From: Oscillospiraceae bacterium
Lineage (GTDB): Bacteria; Bacillota; Clostridia; Oscillospirales; Oscillospiraceae
Reading direction: 5' to 3'
Assembly (NCBI GenBank): GCA_015068335.1
Contig: SVKT01000065.1
Span: 1 to 8,962, forward strand
DNA length: 8,962 nt
Position numbers and translations under genes: made by a program
In this document: in pieces, positions 1 to 6,735 of the stretch
Layout of the letters: each line of letters begins with the position of its first letter
Position numbering within the stretch: the stretch's first letter is position 1
The notes under the pieces: model-generated
What the model was told of the DNA's origin: nothing
The model's input: the letters and a program-made list of their open reading frames with translations, nothing else
The model's database searches: none

Positions 1-83
1 GTGAGGACCAGGGCGGCAACGCCGACGATGACACCGGCTGCCAGCGGCAGACCATAGTCTTTCAACAAACGATTTCCTTTCAT
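1..83 (-). CDS. N-terminus of an unidentified membrane-anchored or exported protein (partial)
   Basis: An ATG at 81-83 on the minus strand opens a frame that runs off the left edge after 27 codons. The visible peptide has a basic start (Met-Lys-Gly-Asn-Arg, then Lys8) followed, after DYGLP, by a hydrophobic run rich in Ala, Gly, Val and Leu from about residue 12 onward. That is the layout of a signal-anchor or signal peptide. An AGGAG ribosome site (CTCCT at 91-95 on the plus strand) lies 7 nt before the ATG, so the start is well supported. It follows the DUF3343 gene on the same strand after 57 nt with no terminator seen, so the two are probably co-transcribed. Too little is visible to name the family, and the function is unknown. 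Confidence 0.6.
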   Translation of the reverse strand, partial: MKGNRLLKDYGLPLAAGVIVGVAALVL

Positions 84-140
84 ACACACGCTCCTGTCGA
101 TGTTTTTTTGAAAGAACAGCGGGTGGTAAAGAAAAAAGGC

Positions 141-377
141 TTACAGAAAAAGTTCGTAAAATCCTGCGGTTTCAATGCCTGTGGCGGCGAGTTGTGCTTC
201 CAGCGTGCCGCGGACTTCCGGCGGGGCCGACCAGGCGATGCCGCAGTCCGAAGTGATCTGCCGGGGGACGGAGATCAGCCGCCCTTCCAGACCGTGCTTT
301 TTGCACAGGCGCTCAGTTGCCATAGCGCAGGCTGTGGTATGAAAGGCCACCACCAGGCGAAACTGCTTTTCCCGCAT
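141..377 (-). CDS. DUF3343 family protein (putative Se/S carrier-like), 78 aa
   Basis: A small soluble protein starting MREKQFRLVVAF. It matches the DUF3343 pattern as I know it: an N-terminal beta strand, the segment FHTTACAMATERLCKKHG, then SVPRQITSDCGIAW, equivalent to the family's conserved Pro-Arg-x-Ile-Ser-Ser-x-Cys-Gly motif. The conserved Cys is about residue 44 and may carry sulfur or selenium, since members are described as Se/S-carrier-like, but the biochemical role is not established. The frame is open 15 codons further upstream to 422. I chose the ATG at 375-377 because AAGGAG lies just before it (plus strand 384-389) and because the longer version would start upstream of the predicted transcription start near 406. 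Its length is normal for the family. It is divergent from ilvA and upstream of the partial membrane-anchored gene. Family assignment is fairly sure; function is not. Confidence 0.75.
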   Translation of the reverse strand: MREKQFRLVVAFHTTACAMATERLCKKHGLEGRLISVPRQITSDCGIAWSAPPEVRGTLEAQLAATGIETAGFYELFL

Positions 378-412
378 ATTCCTGCTCCTTTTTGAACCGT
401 TGTTCTTTTGAA

Positions 413-441
413 AGTATAGCACATCGGGCGGAGGAAGTCGA
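413..441 (-). promoter_or_regulatory. Sigma-70-type extended -10 promoter for the DUF3343 gene
   Basis: On the minus strand, TATACT (418-413) is preceded by TGC, giving an extended -10. A weak -35, TCGACT (441-436), lies 17 nt upstream. The predicted start is near 406, leaving a leader of about 28 nt that contains the ribosome site. It is divergent from the ilvA promoter at 490-517 with about 50 bp between the two -35 boxes, so a regulator could act on both. Confidence 0.6.
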
Positions 442-489
442 GGGGGGATTTTTCAGCAGTTCCAGAATGATTAAAATGACAAAAACAGA

Positions 490-517
490 TTGACAAATTT
501 GTGTATTTTGCTATGAT
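490..517 (+). promoter_or_regulatory. Strong sigma-70-type promoter for ilvA
   Basis: A perfect TTGACA -35 (490-495), a 16-nt spacer and TATGAT (512-517) with TGC directly before it (extended -10). Transcription would start near 524, giving a leader of about 42 nt, too short for a T-box or peptide attenuator. A 10-bp perfect palindrome, ACAAATTTGT (493-502), overlaps the -35 and could be an operator half or core. Confidence 0.75.
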
Positions 518-552
518 GGAACGATCTTGACCATTCGTTGGGAATCCGCAAT

Positions 553-558
553 GAGGAG
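553..558 (+). promoter_or_regulatory. Ribosome binding site that fixes the ilvA start
   Basis: GAGGAG lies 8 nt upstream of the ATG at 567. The alternative GTG at 558 overlaps the last base of this site and cannot use it, so the ATG is preferred. Confidence 0.7.
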
Positions 559-566
559 TGAATGTT

Positions 567-1787
567 ATGCTGGTACTTGATCGGTTCAAGGAAGCCCGCA
601 GTGTGCTGCGGGGTGTGATCGCAGGGACGGAGTTGGTGTACAGCCAGTACCTTTCGGACCGCTGCGGGAATCAGGTATATTTGAAGCCGGAGAATTTGCA
701 GGTGACCGGTGCATATAAGATCCGCGGTGCCTACTTCAAAGCGTCCCGGCTCACACAGGAGGAGAAGGATCGCGGCCTTATCACCGCCTCCGCAGGCAAC
801 CACGCGCAGGGTGTTGCATATGCCGCAAAAGCGGCGGGGATCAAGGCCGCGGTGGTTATGCCTACCACGACGCCGTTGATGAAAGTCGACCGGACAAAGA
901 AGTTCGGCGCAGAAGTCATTCTGCACGGCAGCGTTTTTGATGATGCGGCGGAATATGCCCAGCAGTTGGCACAGGAACGGGGAATGACGTATATCCCGCC
1001 CTTCAATGATCTGGACATTGCCTGCGGACAGGGGACCATTGCCTATGAGATTTTCCAGTCCCTGCCGGATGTGGATGTGATCCTGGTACCTATTGGCGGC
1101 GGCGGTCTTGCGGCGGGCGTCGCCACACTGGCCAAACTGCTCAATCCCAATGTGCGCGTCATCGGAGTAGAGCCCACTGGCGCGGCATCTATGAAAGCCT
1201 CTGTGGAGGCAGGCCACGTGGTTTCGCTGCCTGCTGCGGTAACGATCGCCGACGGTGTGGCGGTGCGTACACCGGGCGACAAGGTGTTTCCGTACATTCA
1301 GCAGAATGTGGATGAGATCCTGACCATTGAGGATGATGAACTGGTAGAGGCGTTTCTGGATATTATGGAAAACCACAAGATGATGGTGGAAAACGCTGGC
1401 CTTTTGACCGTTGCGGCGCTGAAACATCTGGACTGCCGCGACAAAAATGTGGTGTCTATCCTCTCCGGCGGCAATATGGACGTCATCACGATGGCAAGCC
1501 TTGTGCAGTATGGCCTCATTAACCGCGGCCGGGTGTTCACTTTTTCCGTTATGCTGCCCGACCGGCCCGGTGAACTGGTGCGGGTGGCCCAGATCGTGGC
1601 AGAGGAAAAGGGCAACATCATCAAGTTGGATCATAACCAGTTCGTCAGTATCAACCGCCAGAGCAAGGTGGAGTTGCAGGTGACGCTGGAGGCCTTTGGC
1701 CACGAGCATAAGGAAATGATTTTGGATGCACTGCGCTGTAATGGGTATGACGTGCAGTTGATCCAGTCCAAAAGTGTATATAACTGA
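567..1787 (+). CDS. ilvA: Threonine ammonia-lyase (threonine dehydratase) with C-terminal ACT domain
   Basis: A PLP enzyme that deaminates L-threonine to 2-oxobutanoate and ammonia, the first committed step to isoleucine (or threonine catabolism). The 406-aa product has the fold-type II PLP core at about residues 1-320. Lys51 in TGAYKIRGA is the Schiff-base lysine, SAGNHAQG (75-82) is the substrate loop, GGGG (177-180) binds the PLP phosphate, and SGGN (300-303) closes the core. A single ACT-like domain follows (about 324-402; FSVMLPDRPGEL), so this is the medium form, shorter than E. coli IlvA and closer in layout to TdcB-like and Gram-positive enzymes. The ACT domain suggests amino-acid feedback, but the effector cannot be read from sequence. 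I start at ATG 567 because of the well-spaced GAGGAG; a GTG at 558 would add three residues. It appears monocistronic, with its own promoter and a terminator after the stop. Other ilv genes are not in view, so a catabolic role cannot be excluded. Confidence 0.93.
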   Translation: MLVLDRFKEARSVLRGVIAGTELVYSQYLSDRCGNQVYLKPENLQVTGAYKIRGAYFKASRLTQEEKDRGLITASAGNHAQGVAYAAKAAGIKAAVVMPTTTPLMKVDRTKKFGAEVILHGSVFDDAAEYAQQLAQERGMTYIPPFNDLDIACGQGTIAYEIFQSLPDVDVILVPIGGGGLAAGVATLAKLLNPNVRVIGVEPTGAASMKASVEAGHVVSLPAAVTIADGVAVRTPGDKVFPYIQQNVDEILTIEDDELVEAFLDIMENHKMMVENAGLLTVAALKHLDCRDKNVVSILSGGNMDVITMASLVQYGLINRGRVFTFSVMLPDRPGELVRVAQIVAEEKGNIIKLDHNQFVSINRQSKVELQVTLEAFGHEHKEMILDALRCNGYDVQLIQSKSVYN

Positions 1788-1791
1788 TGGC

Positions 1792-1832
1792 CGGAGGAGC
1801 ATCTGCGTGTGCAGATGTTCCTCTGTTTTTTT
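1792..1832 (+). terminator. Intrinsic terminator after ilvA
   Basis: Positions 1794-1806 pair with 1811-1823 in a 13-bp stem with one G-U pair and a GTGT loop (1807-1810), extendable at the base by pairs 1793-1824 and 1792-1825. It is followed directly by seven T (1826-1832). It starts five nt after the ilvA stop and separates ilvA from the smc operon. Confidence 0.9.
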
Positions 1833-1855
1833 GACGGAGAAAGGATAATTTTCGG

Positions 1856-1884
1856 TTGAAAATGGATGGCTGATTTGATATAGT
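1856..1884 (+). promoter_or_regulatory. Extended -10 promoter for the smc operon
   Basis: TTGAAA (1856-1861), a 17-nt spacer, then TATAGT (1879-1884) with TGA immediately before it (extended -10). The expected start is near 1891. A second -10-like word, TATACT (1884-1889), overlaps but lacks a well-spaced -35. The leader to the smc GTG is about 57 nt. A 10-bp perfect palindrome, TAGTATACTA (1881-1890), overlaps the -10 and start region. Confidence 0.65.
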
Positions 1885-1935
1885 ATACTAGTTAAAATGT
1901 ATCATTCTGCGCATTGGTGCGTGGGAAGAACTTAC

Positions 1936-1943
1936 AGAGGTGG
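1936..1943 (+). promoter_or_regulatory. Ribosome binding site that fixes the smc GTG start
   Basis: AGAGGTGG lies 4 nt before the GTG at 1948 (7 nt from its AGAGG core). The in-frame ATG at 1897, 17 codons upstream, sits only about 6 nt after the predicted transcription start and has no ribosome site, so translation very likely starts at 1948. Confidence 0.65.
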
Positions 1944-1947
1944 AATT

Positions 1948-4900
1948 GTGTACTTAAAAGCATTGGAGATTCAGGGTTTTAAATCCTTCCCCGAAAAGAC
2001 CGTTCTGAACTTTGGCGAGGATATTACCGCCATCGTCGGCCCCAACGGGTCCGGCAAGTCCAATATTTCCGACGCCATCCGCTGGGTTATGGGCGAGCAG
2101 AGCGCCAAGGGCCTGCGCGGTGCCAAGATGGAAGACGTGATCTTCGGCGGTACGGAAAAGCGCAATCAAGTCCACTTTGCCCAGGTCACCCTGGTCATCG
2201 ACAACACGGAGCATATCTTCCCCTCTATGGAGGAGAGTGAGGTTTCCGTCACCCGCCGCTATAACCGCAGCGGGGAGAGCGAATACTACATCAACCGCCA
2301 GAGCGTCCGTCTGCGTGACGTGACGGAACTGTTTATGGATACCGGTATGGGCCGCGAGGGTTACTCCATCATCGGCCAGGGCAAGATTGACGAGATCCTC
2401 TCCACCAAGAGCGGCGAGCGCCGCGAGATTTTTGAGGAGGCCGCCGGCATCTCCAAGCTCCGTCACCGCAAAGAGGAAGCCGAGCGGAAACTGGAACGCA
2501 CCGAGGAAAATCTGGTGCGCATCAACGACAAGATCTCCGAACTGGAATTGCAGGTCGAGCCTCTGCGGAATCAGGCGGAAACCGCGAAGAAATTTCTGAT
2601 CCTGCGTGACGAACTGCGTCTGCTGGAAATCTCCGTCTGGCTGGAAAATCTGGATAACCTGAAAACCAACGTCCGCAAACTGGAACTGGATTTTCACGCC
2701 GCCGAGGCCCAGCGTGACGAAGCCCGGGCGGCGCTGGACGCGCTGTACACCGAGGGCGAGCGATACGGCGAGCGGATGCGGGAGAAGGATATCGAAGCCG
2801 AGCAAATCCGCTCCCAGGTCGCCGAACTGGATGCCCGGACGGCGGAGCAGGAGTCTGCCATCGCCGTGCTGGAAACCGGCATTTCCCACAACCAGGAAAA
2901 CATCGACCGCGCCGGCGCGGAACTTGCGGAAACGGACAGCCGCGCCGGCGGTCTGGAAGCCCAGGCCGCAGAGCAGGAGGCACAGATCGCAGGCATCGAC
3001 AGCCGCCTTGCCGAACTGAATTGCGAACTGGAAGCCCTCCTGGCAGAGGCCCGTGCGGCAGCGGAGCAGGCCGGCGGCGCCCAGACCCAGGCGGAGAGCC
3101 TGCGGGCGCAGGAGGCCATCGCCGTGGCGGCGGCGGCAGACGCCAGAACCGCTGCGGCGTCCATCGCTGCGGAGAACGGACAGATCGAGGCGCGCAGGGA
3201 GGCCGTAAAGGCGGAGAAAGCCGCTGCCGAAGCGCAGTTGGAAACGTCCGAAAAGGAAGCCCGCCGCAATCGCCGCGCGCTGGAAGACGCGCAGGACGAG
3301 GCAACGGCCGTTGGCAATATCATTGCCGGTCACTCCCTGCGGATGGACGAGCGGCAGAAGAAGACCGCCGCCGCATCGGAGGAGCGCGTCCGTCTGACGA
3401 TGGACGTGGGTGCGCTGGATAACCGGATCCGACTGCTCACCGATATGGAAAAGGAATACGAAGGGTTCAACAAGGCGGTCAAGATCGTGATGCAGGCAAA
3501 GGGAAGCCTGCGCGGCATCCACGGCCCTGTGGCAAACCTGATGAAAACGGATTCCAAGTATTCTCTCGCCATCGAGATCGCGCTGGGCGCCGGATTGCAG
3601 AACGTTGTCGTGGACAGGGAGGAGGACGCCAAGAGCGCCATCAACTTCCTGAAACAGCGGGACGGCGGCCGAGCCACCTTCCTGCCTCTTACTGCCATCC
3701 GCGGTGACGAACTGCGGCAGAATGGCGTGGAAAACGAGTTCGGATTCGTGGGCATTGCCTCCCGTCTGGTGAAGTTTGCCGGACAGTATCAGAACATTTT
3801 CGACTATCTGCTGGGCCGCACGGTCATCGTGGAGGATATGGACTGCGGCATTGCTATGGCCAGAAAGTACCAGAACGCCTTCCGCATCGTCACGCTGGAC
3901 GGACAGGTCATCAACCGCGGCGGTTCTATGACCGGTGGTTCCGTCAACCGCAGTGCCGGCGTGCTGAGCCGCGCCGCGGAACTGGAAAAACTGAATGGCC
4001 GCGCCGCCGCTATGCACGAAAAACTGGAAGCCGCCAAAGCAGCGGAGGAGGCAGCGGCCCGCGAACTGGCTGCCGCCCGGTATGAACTGGAAACGGCTGA
4101 GAGCCAGCGCCGCACCGCCGAGGACGAGGTCCTGCGGCTGGAAGGCATTAAAAATCACTTTGACATTCTGCTGGCCGCCATTCGGGAGAATCTGGAAAAT
4201 CTGGAAGGCGAACTGACCAGCCTCTCCGGCCGGTTGGAGGACAATGCCCTCCGTGCCGCCGACGCACGCAAGTGCATCGAGGAACAGGAGGCCGCCGCAG
4301 CCGATTTCCGCGCCAGAGCGGAAGCCGCCCTGTCCGGCCAGAGCGAACTGCTGGAAAAATCCGGCGTGCTGGCCGAGGAGATCACCACCAGAAAGACCGC
4401 CCTTGCCGCCTGCACGACAGAGCGGGAAGGCGCCGTCCGCCGCGCCGCAGATCTGCGGCAACTGGCTGCCGAACTGACCGGCGACCGGGCTCAGAAGGAG
4501 GAAGTCCTGGAAGGCTATCGCCGCAGCATCGAGGCTGCGGGCGCAGAGATCGCACAGCGCAGAGAGAGCCTTGCCGCCCTGGCGGTGCAGGCCCGGTCCT
4601 TCCGCGACCGCCTGACCGCCCTGAACGAGGAGAAGATCGCTCTGGAAGCCGAGCGCACCGCCAAGAACCGCGCCGGCCAGGAGATGAACGATACCCTGCT
4701 GAACCTGGAACGCGCCGTCAGCCGTCTGGAACAGAAGATGGTCACCTCCGCTATGGAGGAGAAGCAGATCCTGGACCGCCTGTGGGATCAGTATGCATTG
4801 AGTCACAGCGACGCCCAGATGCAGCGAATCGAACTGGAAAGCGTTCCCAAGGCCAGCCGCCGTATCGGCGAACTCAAACGCGACATCGCGGCGCTCGGCA

Positions 4901-5514
4901 CCATCAATCTGGGCGCCATCGAGGAGTTTGACCGCGTGAACAGCCGCTACACCTACCTCTCTGAGCAGCGCAACGACGTGGAAAAGGCCAAGGAGGATCT
5001 GTCCGGTATCATCGAGGAGATCACCACGGAGATGACCCGGATCTTCGCCGAGCAGTTCAAACTGCTGAAAGAGAGTTTCCAGACCACTTTTGTGGAACTG
5101 TTCGGCGGCGGCGCCGCCACGCTGGAATTGGAGGATGAAAACAACATCCTGGACTGCGGCATCGAGATCAAGGCCCAGCCCCCCGGTAAGAGCCTGAAAA
5201 CCATCTCGCTGCTCTCCGGCGGCGAGAAGGCCTTCGTAGCCATCGCGCTGTACTTTGCCATCCTGAAAGTTCATCCCACGCCTTTCTGCGTGATGGACGA
5301 GATCGAGGCTGCACTGGACGATGCCAACGTCACCCGTACCGCCCGCTATATGCGGACACTGGCGGGCAGAACGCAGTTCATCGTCATCACCCACCGCCGC
5401 GGCACGATGGAGGAGGCCGACGTTCTCTACGGCGTCACGATGCAGGAGCAGGGCGTTTCCAAGATCCTGACCATCAACCTCAACGATATGGCAAAGGAAC
5501 TGAAAATCGATTAA
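1948..5514 (+). CDS. smc: Chromosome segregation/condensation ATPase SMC
   Basis: The central subunit of the bacterial SMC-ScpAB condensin, which extrudes DNA loops and helps separate replicated origins. The 1188-aa product is a normal family length. It has an N-terminal head with Walker A GPNGSGKSN (31-39) and Q-loop Gln144 (SIIGQGKIDEIL); a first coiled coil (about 165-500), very rich in Ala, Glu and Arg; a hinge (about 504-668) with GGSMTGGS (658-665); a second coiled coil (about 675-1015); and a C-terminal head with signature LSGGEK (1089-1094), Walker B ending Asp1117-Glu1118 (VMDEIEAALDD) and the D-loop just after. All catalytic elements are present. I start at GTG 1948 because family proteins begin YLKALEIQGFKSF and a ribosome site precedes it; the frame is open upstream to ATG 1897. 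ftsY follows after 33 nt. rnc (RNase III), often just upstream of smc in Firmicutes, is absent here. After codon 3 there are no TTA, CTA or TCA codons in the gene, which leaves a long antisense frame that is not a gene. Confidence 0.97.
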   Translation: MYLKALEIQGFKSFPEKTVLNFGEDITAIVGPNGSGKSNISDAIRWVMGEQSAKGLRGAKMEDVIFGGTEKRNQVHFAQVTLVIDNTEHIFPSMEESEVSVTRRYNRSGESEYYINRQSVRLRDVTELFMDTGMGREGYSIIGQGKIDEILSTKSGERREIFEEAAGISKLRHRKEEAERKLERTEENLVRINDKISELELQVEPLRNQAETAKKFLILRDELRLLEISVWLENLDNLKTNVRKLELDFHAAEAQRDEARAALDALYTEGERYGERMREKDIEAEQIRSQVAELDARTAEQESAIAVLETGISHNQENIDRAGAELAETDSRAGGLEAQAAEQEAQIAGIDSRLAELNCELEALLAEARAAAEQAGGAQTQAESLRAQEAIAVAAAADARTAAASIAAENGQIEARREAVKAEKAAAEAQLETSEKEARRNRRALEDAQDEATAVGNIIAGHSLRMDERQKKTAAASEERVRLTMDVGALDNRIRLLTDMEKEYEGFNKAVKIVMQAKGSLRGIHGPVANLMKTDSKYSLAIEIALGAGLQNVVVDREEDAKSAINFLKQRDGGRATFLPLTAIRGDELRQNGVENEFGFVGIASRLVKFAGQYQNIFDYLLGRTVIVEDMDCGIAMARKYQNAFRIVTLDGQVINRGGSMTGGSVNRSAGVLSRAAELEKLNGRAAAMHEKLEAAKAAEEAAARELAAARYELETAESQRRTAEDEVLRLEGIKNHFDILLAAIRENLENLEGELTSLSGRLEDNALRAADARKCIEEQEAAAADFRARAEAALSGQSELLEKSGVLAEEITTRKTALAACTTEREGAVRRAADLRQLAAELTGDRAQKEEVLEGYRRSIEAAGAEIAQRRESLAALAVQARSFRDRLTALNEEKIALEAERTAKNRAGQEMNDTLLNLERAVSRLEQKMVTSAMEEKQILDRLWDQYALSHSDAQMQRIELESVPKASRRIGELKRDIAALGTINLGAIEEFDRVNSRYTYLSEQRNDVEKAKEDLSGIIEEITTEMTRIFAEQFKLLKESFQTTFVELFGGGAATLELEDENNILDCGIEIKAQPPGKSLKTISLLSGGEKAFVAIALYFAILKVHPTPFCVMDEIEAALDDANVTRTARYMRTLAGRTQFIVITHRRGTMEEADVLYGVTMQEQGVSKILTINLNDMAKELKID

Positions 5515-5547
5515 GACGACTGCAAAATCATAAAAAGGACGAAGCAT

Positions 5548-6420
5548 ATGGGCTTTTTTGATAAACTGAAAAAAATAACCACCAACCTCTTTTCCGGCTT
5601 CACCGAGGCGGACGAGGCCTTCTTCGAGGAGTTGGAGGAGACCCTGATCCTGGCGGATCTGGGGATGGAAACGGCGCTGGATGCCGTGGAGAAACTGCGT
5701 ACCCGCGTCCGCAAGGAGAAACTGCGGGATCAGGAGGCGGTCAAGGCCGCCCTCCGGGATATTCTCGTGGAGATGATCGAGGTGGGCGACACTGCGCTGG
5801 ATACCTCCACCACGCCTTCTGTGGTGCTGTTCATCGGCGTGAACGGCGTGGGCAAGACCACCTCCATCGGCAAGATCGGCCACGCGATGAAGACCCAGGG
5901 CAAGCGGGTTTTGTTCTGCGCTGCCGATACCTTCCGCGCCGCAGCGGCGGATCAGTTGGAGATCTGGTCCCAGCGGGCGGGCTGTGAGATCGTTCGCCAG
6001 AAAGAGGGCGCCGATCCCGGCGCTGTGCTGTTCGACGCTTTGCAGGCCGCCAAGGCCCGTGGTGTGGATACTGTCCTTTGCGATACTGCCGGCCGCCTGC
6101 ACAACAAGGCCAATCTGATGGCGGAACTGGCAAAACTCAGCAAGATCATCGACCGGGAGTGCCCCGGCTACGCCCGGGAGACCCTCCTGGTGCTGGACGC
6201 CACCACGGGTCAGAACGGCCTGATCCAGGCCCGCACCTTCAAGGAAACTGCCGGCCTCACCGGCATCGTGCTGACCAAACTGGACGGCACGGCCAAGGGC
6301 GGCATCGTGGTGGCCATTGCCCGGGAACTGGGCGTGCCCGTGAAGTTTGCCGGCGTGGGCGAGGGTATCGATGACCTGAAACCCTTTGACGCCAGAGCCT
6401 ATGTGGAAGCCATCATTTAA
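5548..6420 (+). CDS. ftsY: Signal recognition particle receptor FtsY
   Basis: The SRP receptor GTPase, which docks the Ffh-SRP-ribosome complex at the membrane for co-translational insertion of membrane proteins. The 290-aa product is a compact form. It has a short basic amphipathic start (MGFFDKLKKI), likely the membrane-contacting helix, then the N domain four-helix bundle (about 20-85), then the G domain: G1 GVNGVGKTT (97-105), DTFRAAA (127-133), G3 DTAGR (179-183), G4 TKLDG (243-247) and the closing GVGEGIDDLKPF (269-280). The long acidic A domain of E. coli FtsY is missing, as is usual in Gram-positives. DTFRAAA and the C-terminal GIDDLKPF distinguish it from Ffh, and there is no M domain. 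AAAAGGACG provides the ribosome site. It lies 33 nt after smc, a pairing common in Firmicutes, and 43 nt before the small DUF2007-like gene, so co-transcription is likely. Confidence 0.96.
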   Translation: MGFFDKLKKITTNLFSGFTEADEAFFEELEETLILADLGMETALDAVEKLRTRVRKEKLRDQEAVKAALRDILVEMIEVGDTALDTSTTPSVVLFIGVNGVGKTTSIGKIGHAMKTQGKRVLFCAADTFRAAAADQLEIWSQRAGCEIVRQKEGADPGAVLFDALQAAKARGVDTVLCDTAGRLHNKANLMAELAKLSKIIDRECPGYARETLLVLDATTGQNGLIQARTFKETAGLTGIVLTKLDGTAKGGIVVAIARELGVPVKFAGVGEGIDDLKPFDARAYVEAII

Positions 6421-6463
6421 GGTTCGTTTTAGGTATTTGCGTTATCTGTGAAAGGAGAAGCCT

Positions 6464-6712
6464 ATGCTCACCGTGTTCAACCGGAAAGAACTGATGATCG
6501 TTTTTTCTGCACAGCGCCTGTATGCGGTGCAGGCGGCGCTGGATGCCGCCGGCATTCCCTATCACGCAAAACCGGCGACCCCGCTGGGACGGATCGGCGG
6601 ACGGGGGAGAGGGAACGTCTTCCAGAATGCCGATGCTGCCCACGATTACAGGATCTATGTCCGAAAGGACGACTATGACCGCGCCGTGCAGGCGATCCAG
6701 AGCGCCTTATAA
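6464..6712 (+). CDS. Small DUF2007-like protein, 82 aa
   Basis: An uncharacterised soluble protein. It starts with a hydrophobic strand (ELMIVFSAQRLYAVQAALDAAGIPYHAK), which reads as beta-alpha-beta with a helix that could lie on a ferredoxin-like fold, then a Gly/Arg-rich loop (about 41-51, LGRIGGRGRGN), then DYRIYVRKDDYDRAVQAIQSAL, a strand and helix ending typical of DUF2007-type ('putative signal-transducing') proteins. AAAGGAG sits 8 nt before the ATG. The codon habits match its neighbours, and it fits tightly between ftsY (43 nt) and rph (23 nt), so I take it as real. There is no signal peptide, membrane segment or catalytic motif. The family assignment is from pattern memory only. The Arg-rich loop might bind nucleic acid or a phosphate ligand, but that is speculation. 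Confidence 0.75.
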   Translation: MLTVFNRKELMIVFSAQRLYAVQAALDAAGIPYHAKPATPLGRIGGRGRGNVFQNADAAHDYRIYVRKDDYDRAVQAIQSAL

Positions 6713-6735
6713 GGCGAATCGTAAGGAGAACAACT

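Noticed and set aside
108..395. A 95-codon plus-strand frame near the left end
   Set aside because: It is the shadow of the DUF3343 gene. The minus-strand reading has a ribosome site, a promoter and a family motif.
518..566. T-box or leader-peptide attenuator before ilvA
   Set aside because: The leader is only about 42 nt with no specifier stem, no terminator hairpin and no Ile/Thr-rich peptide.
471..1802. A 443-codon minus-strand frame over ilvA
   Set aside because: Same cause: antisense in phase with ilvA, which uses no TTA/CTA/TCA codons. It also crosses the ilvA promoter and terminator.
1897..1947. An upstream ATG extending SMC by 17 residues
   Set aside because: It lies about 6 nt from the predicted transcription start with no ribosome site, and the extra residues do not resemble SMC N-termini.
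1954..6102. A 1382-codon open frame on the minus strand across smc and most of ftsY
   Set aside because: It is exactly codon-phased with smc and ftsY and exists because these genes avoid TTA, CTA and TCA, the complements of stop codons. The translation is low-complexity and unlike any family, and the plus-strand proteins have full catalytic motifs.
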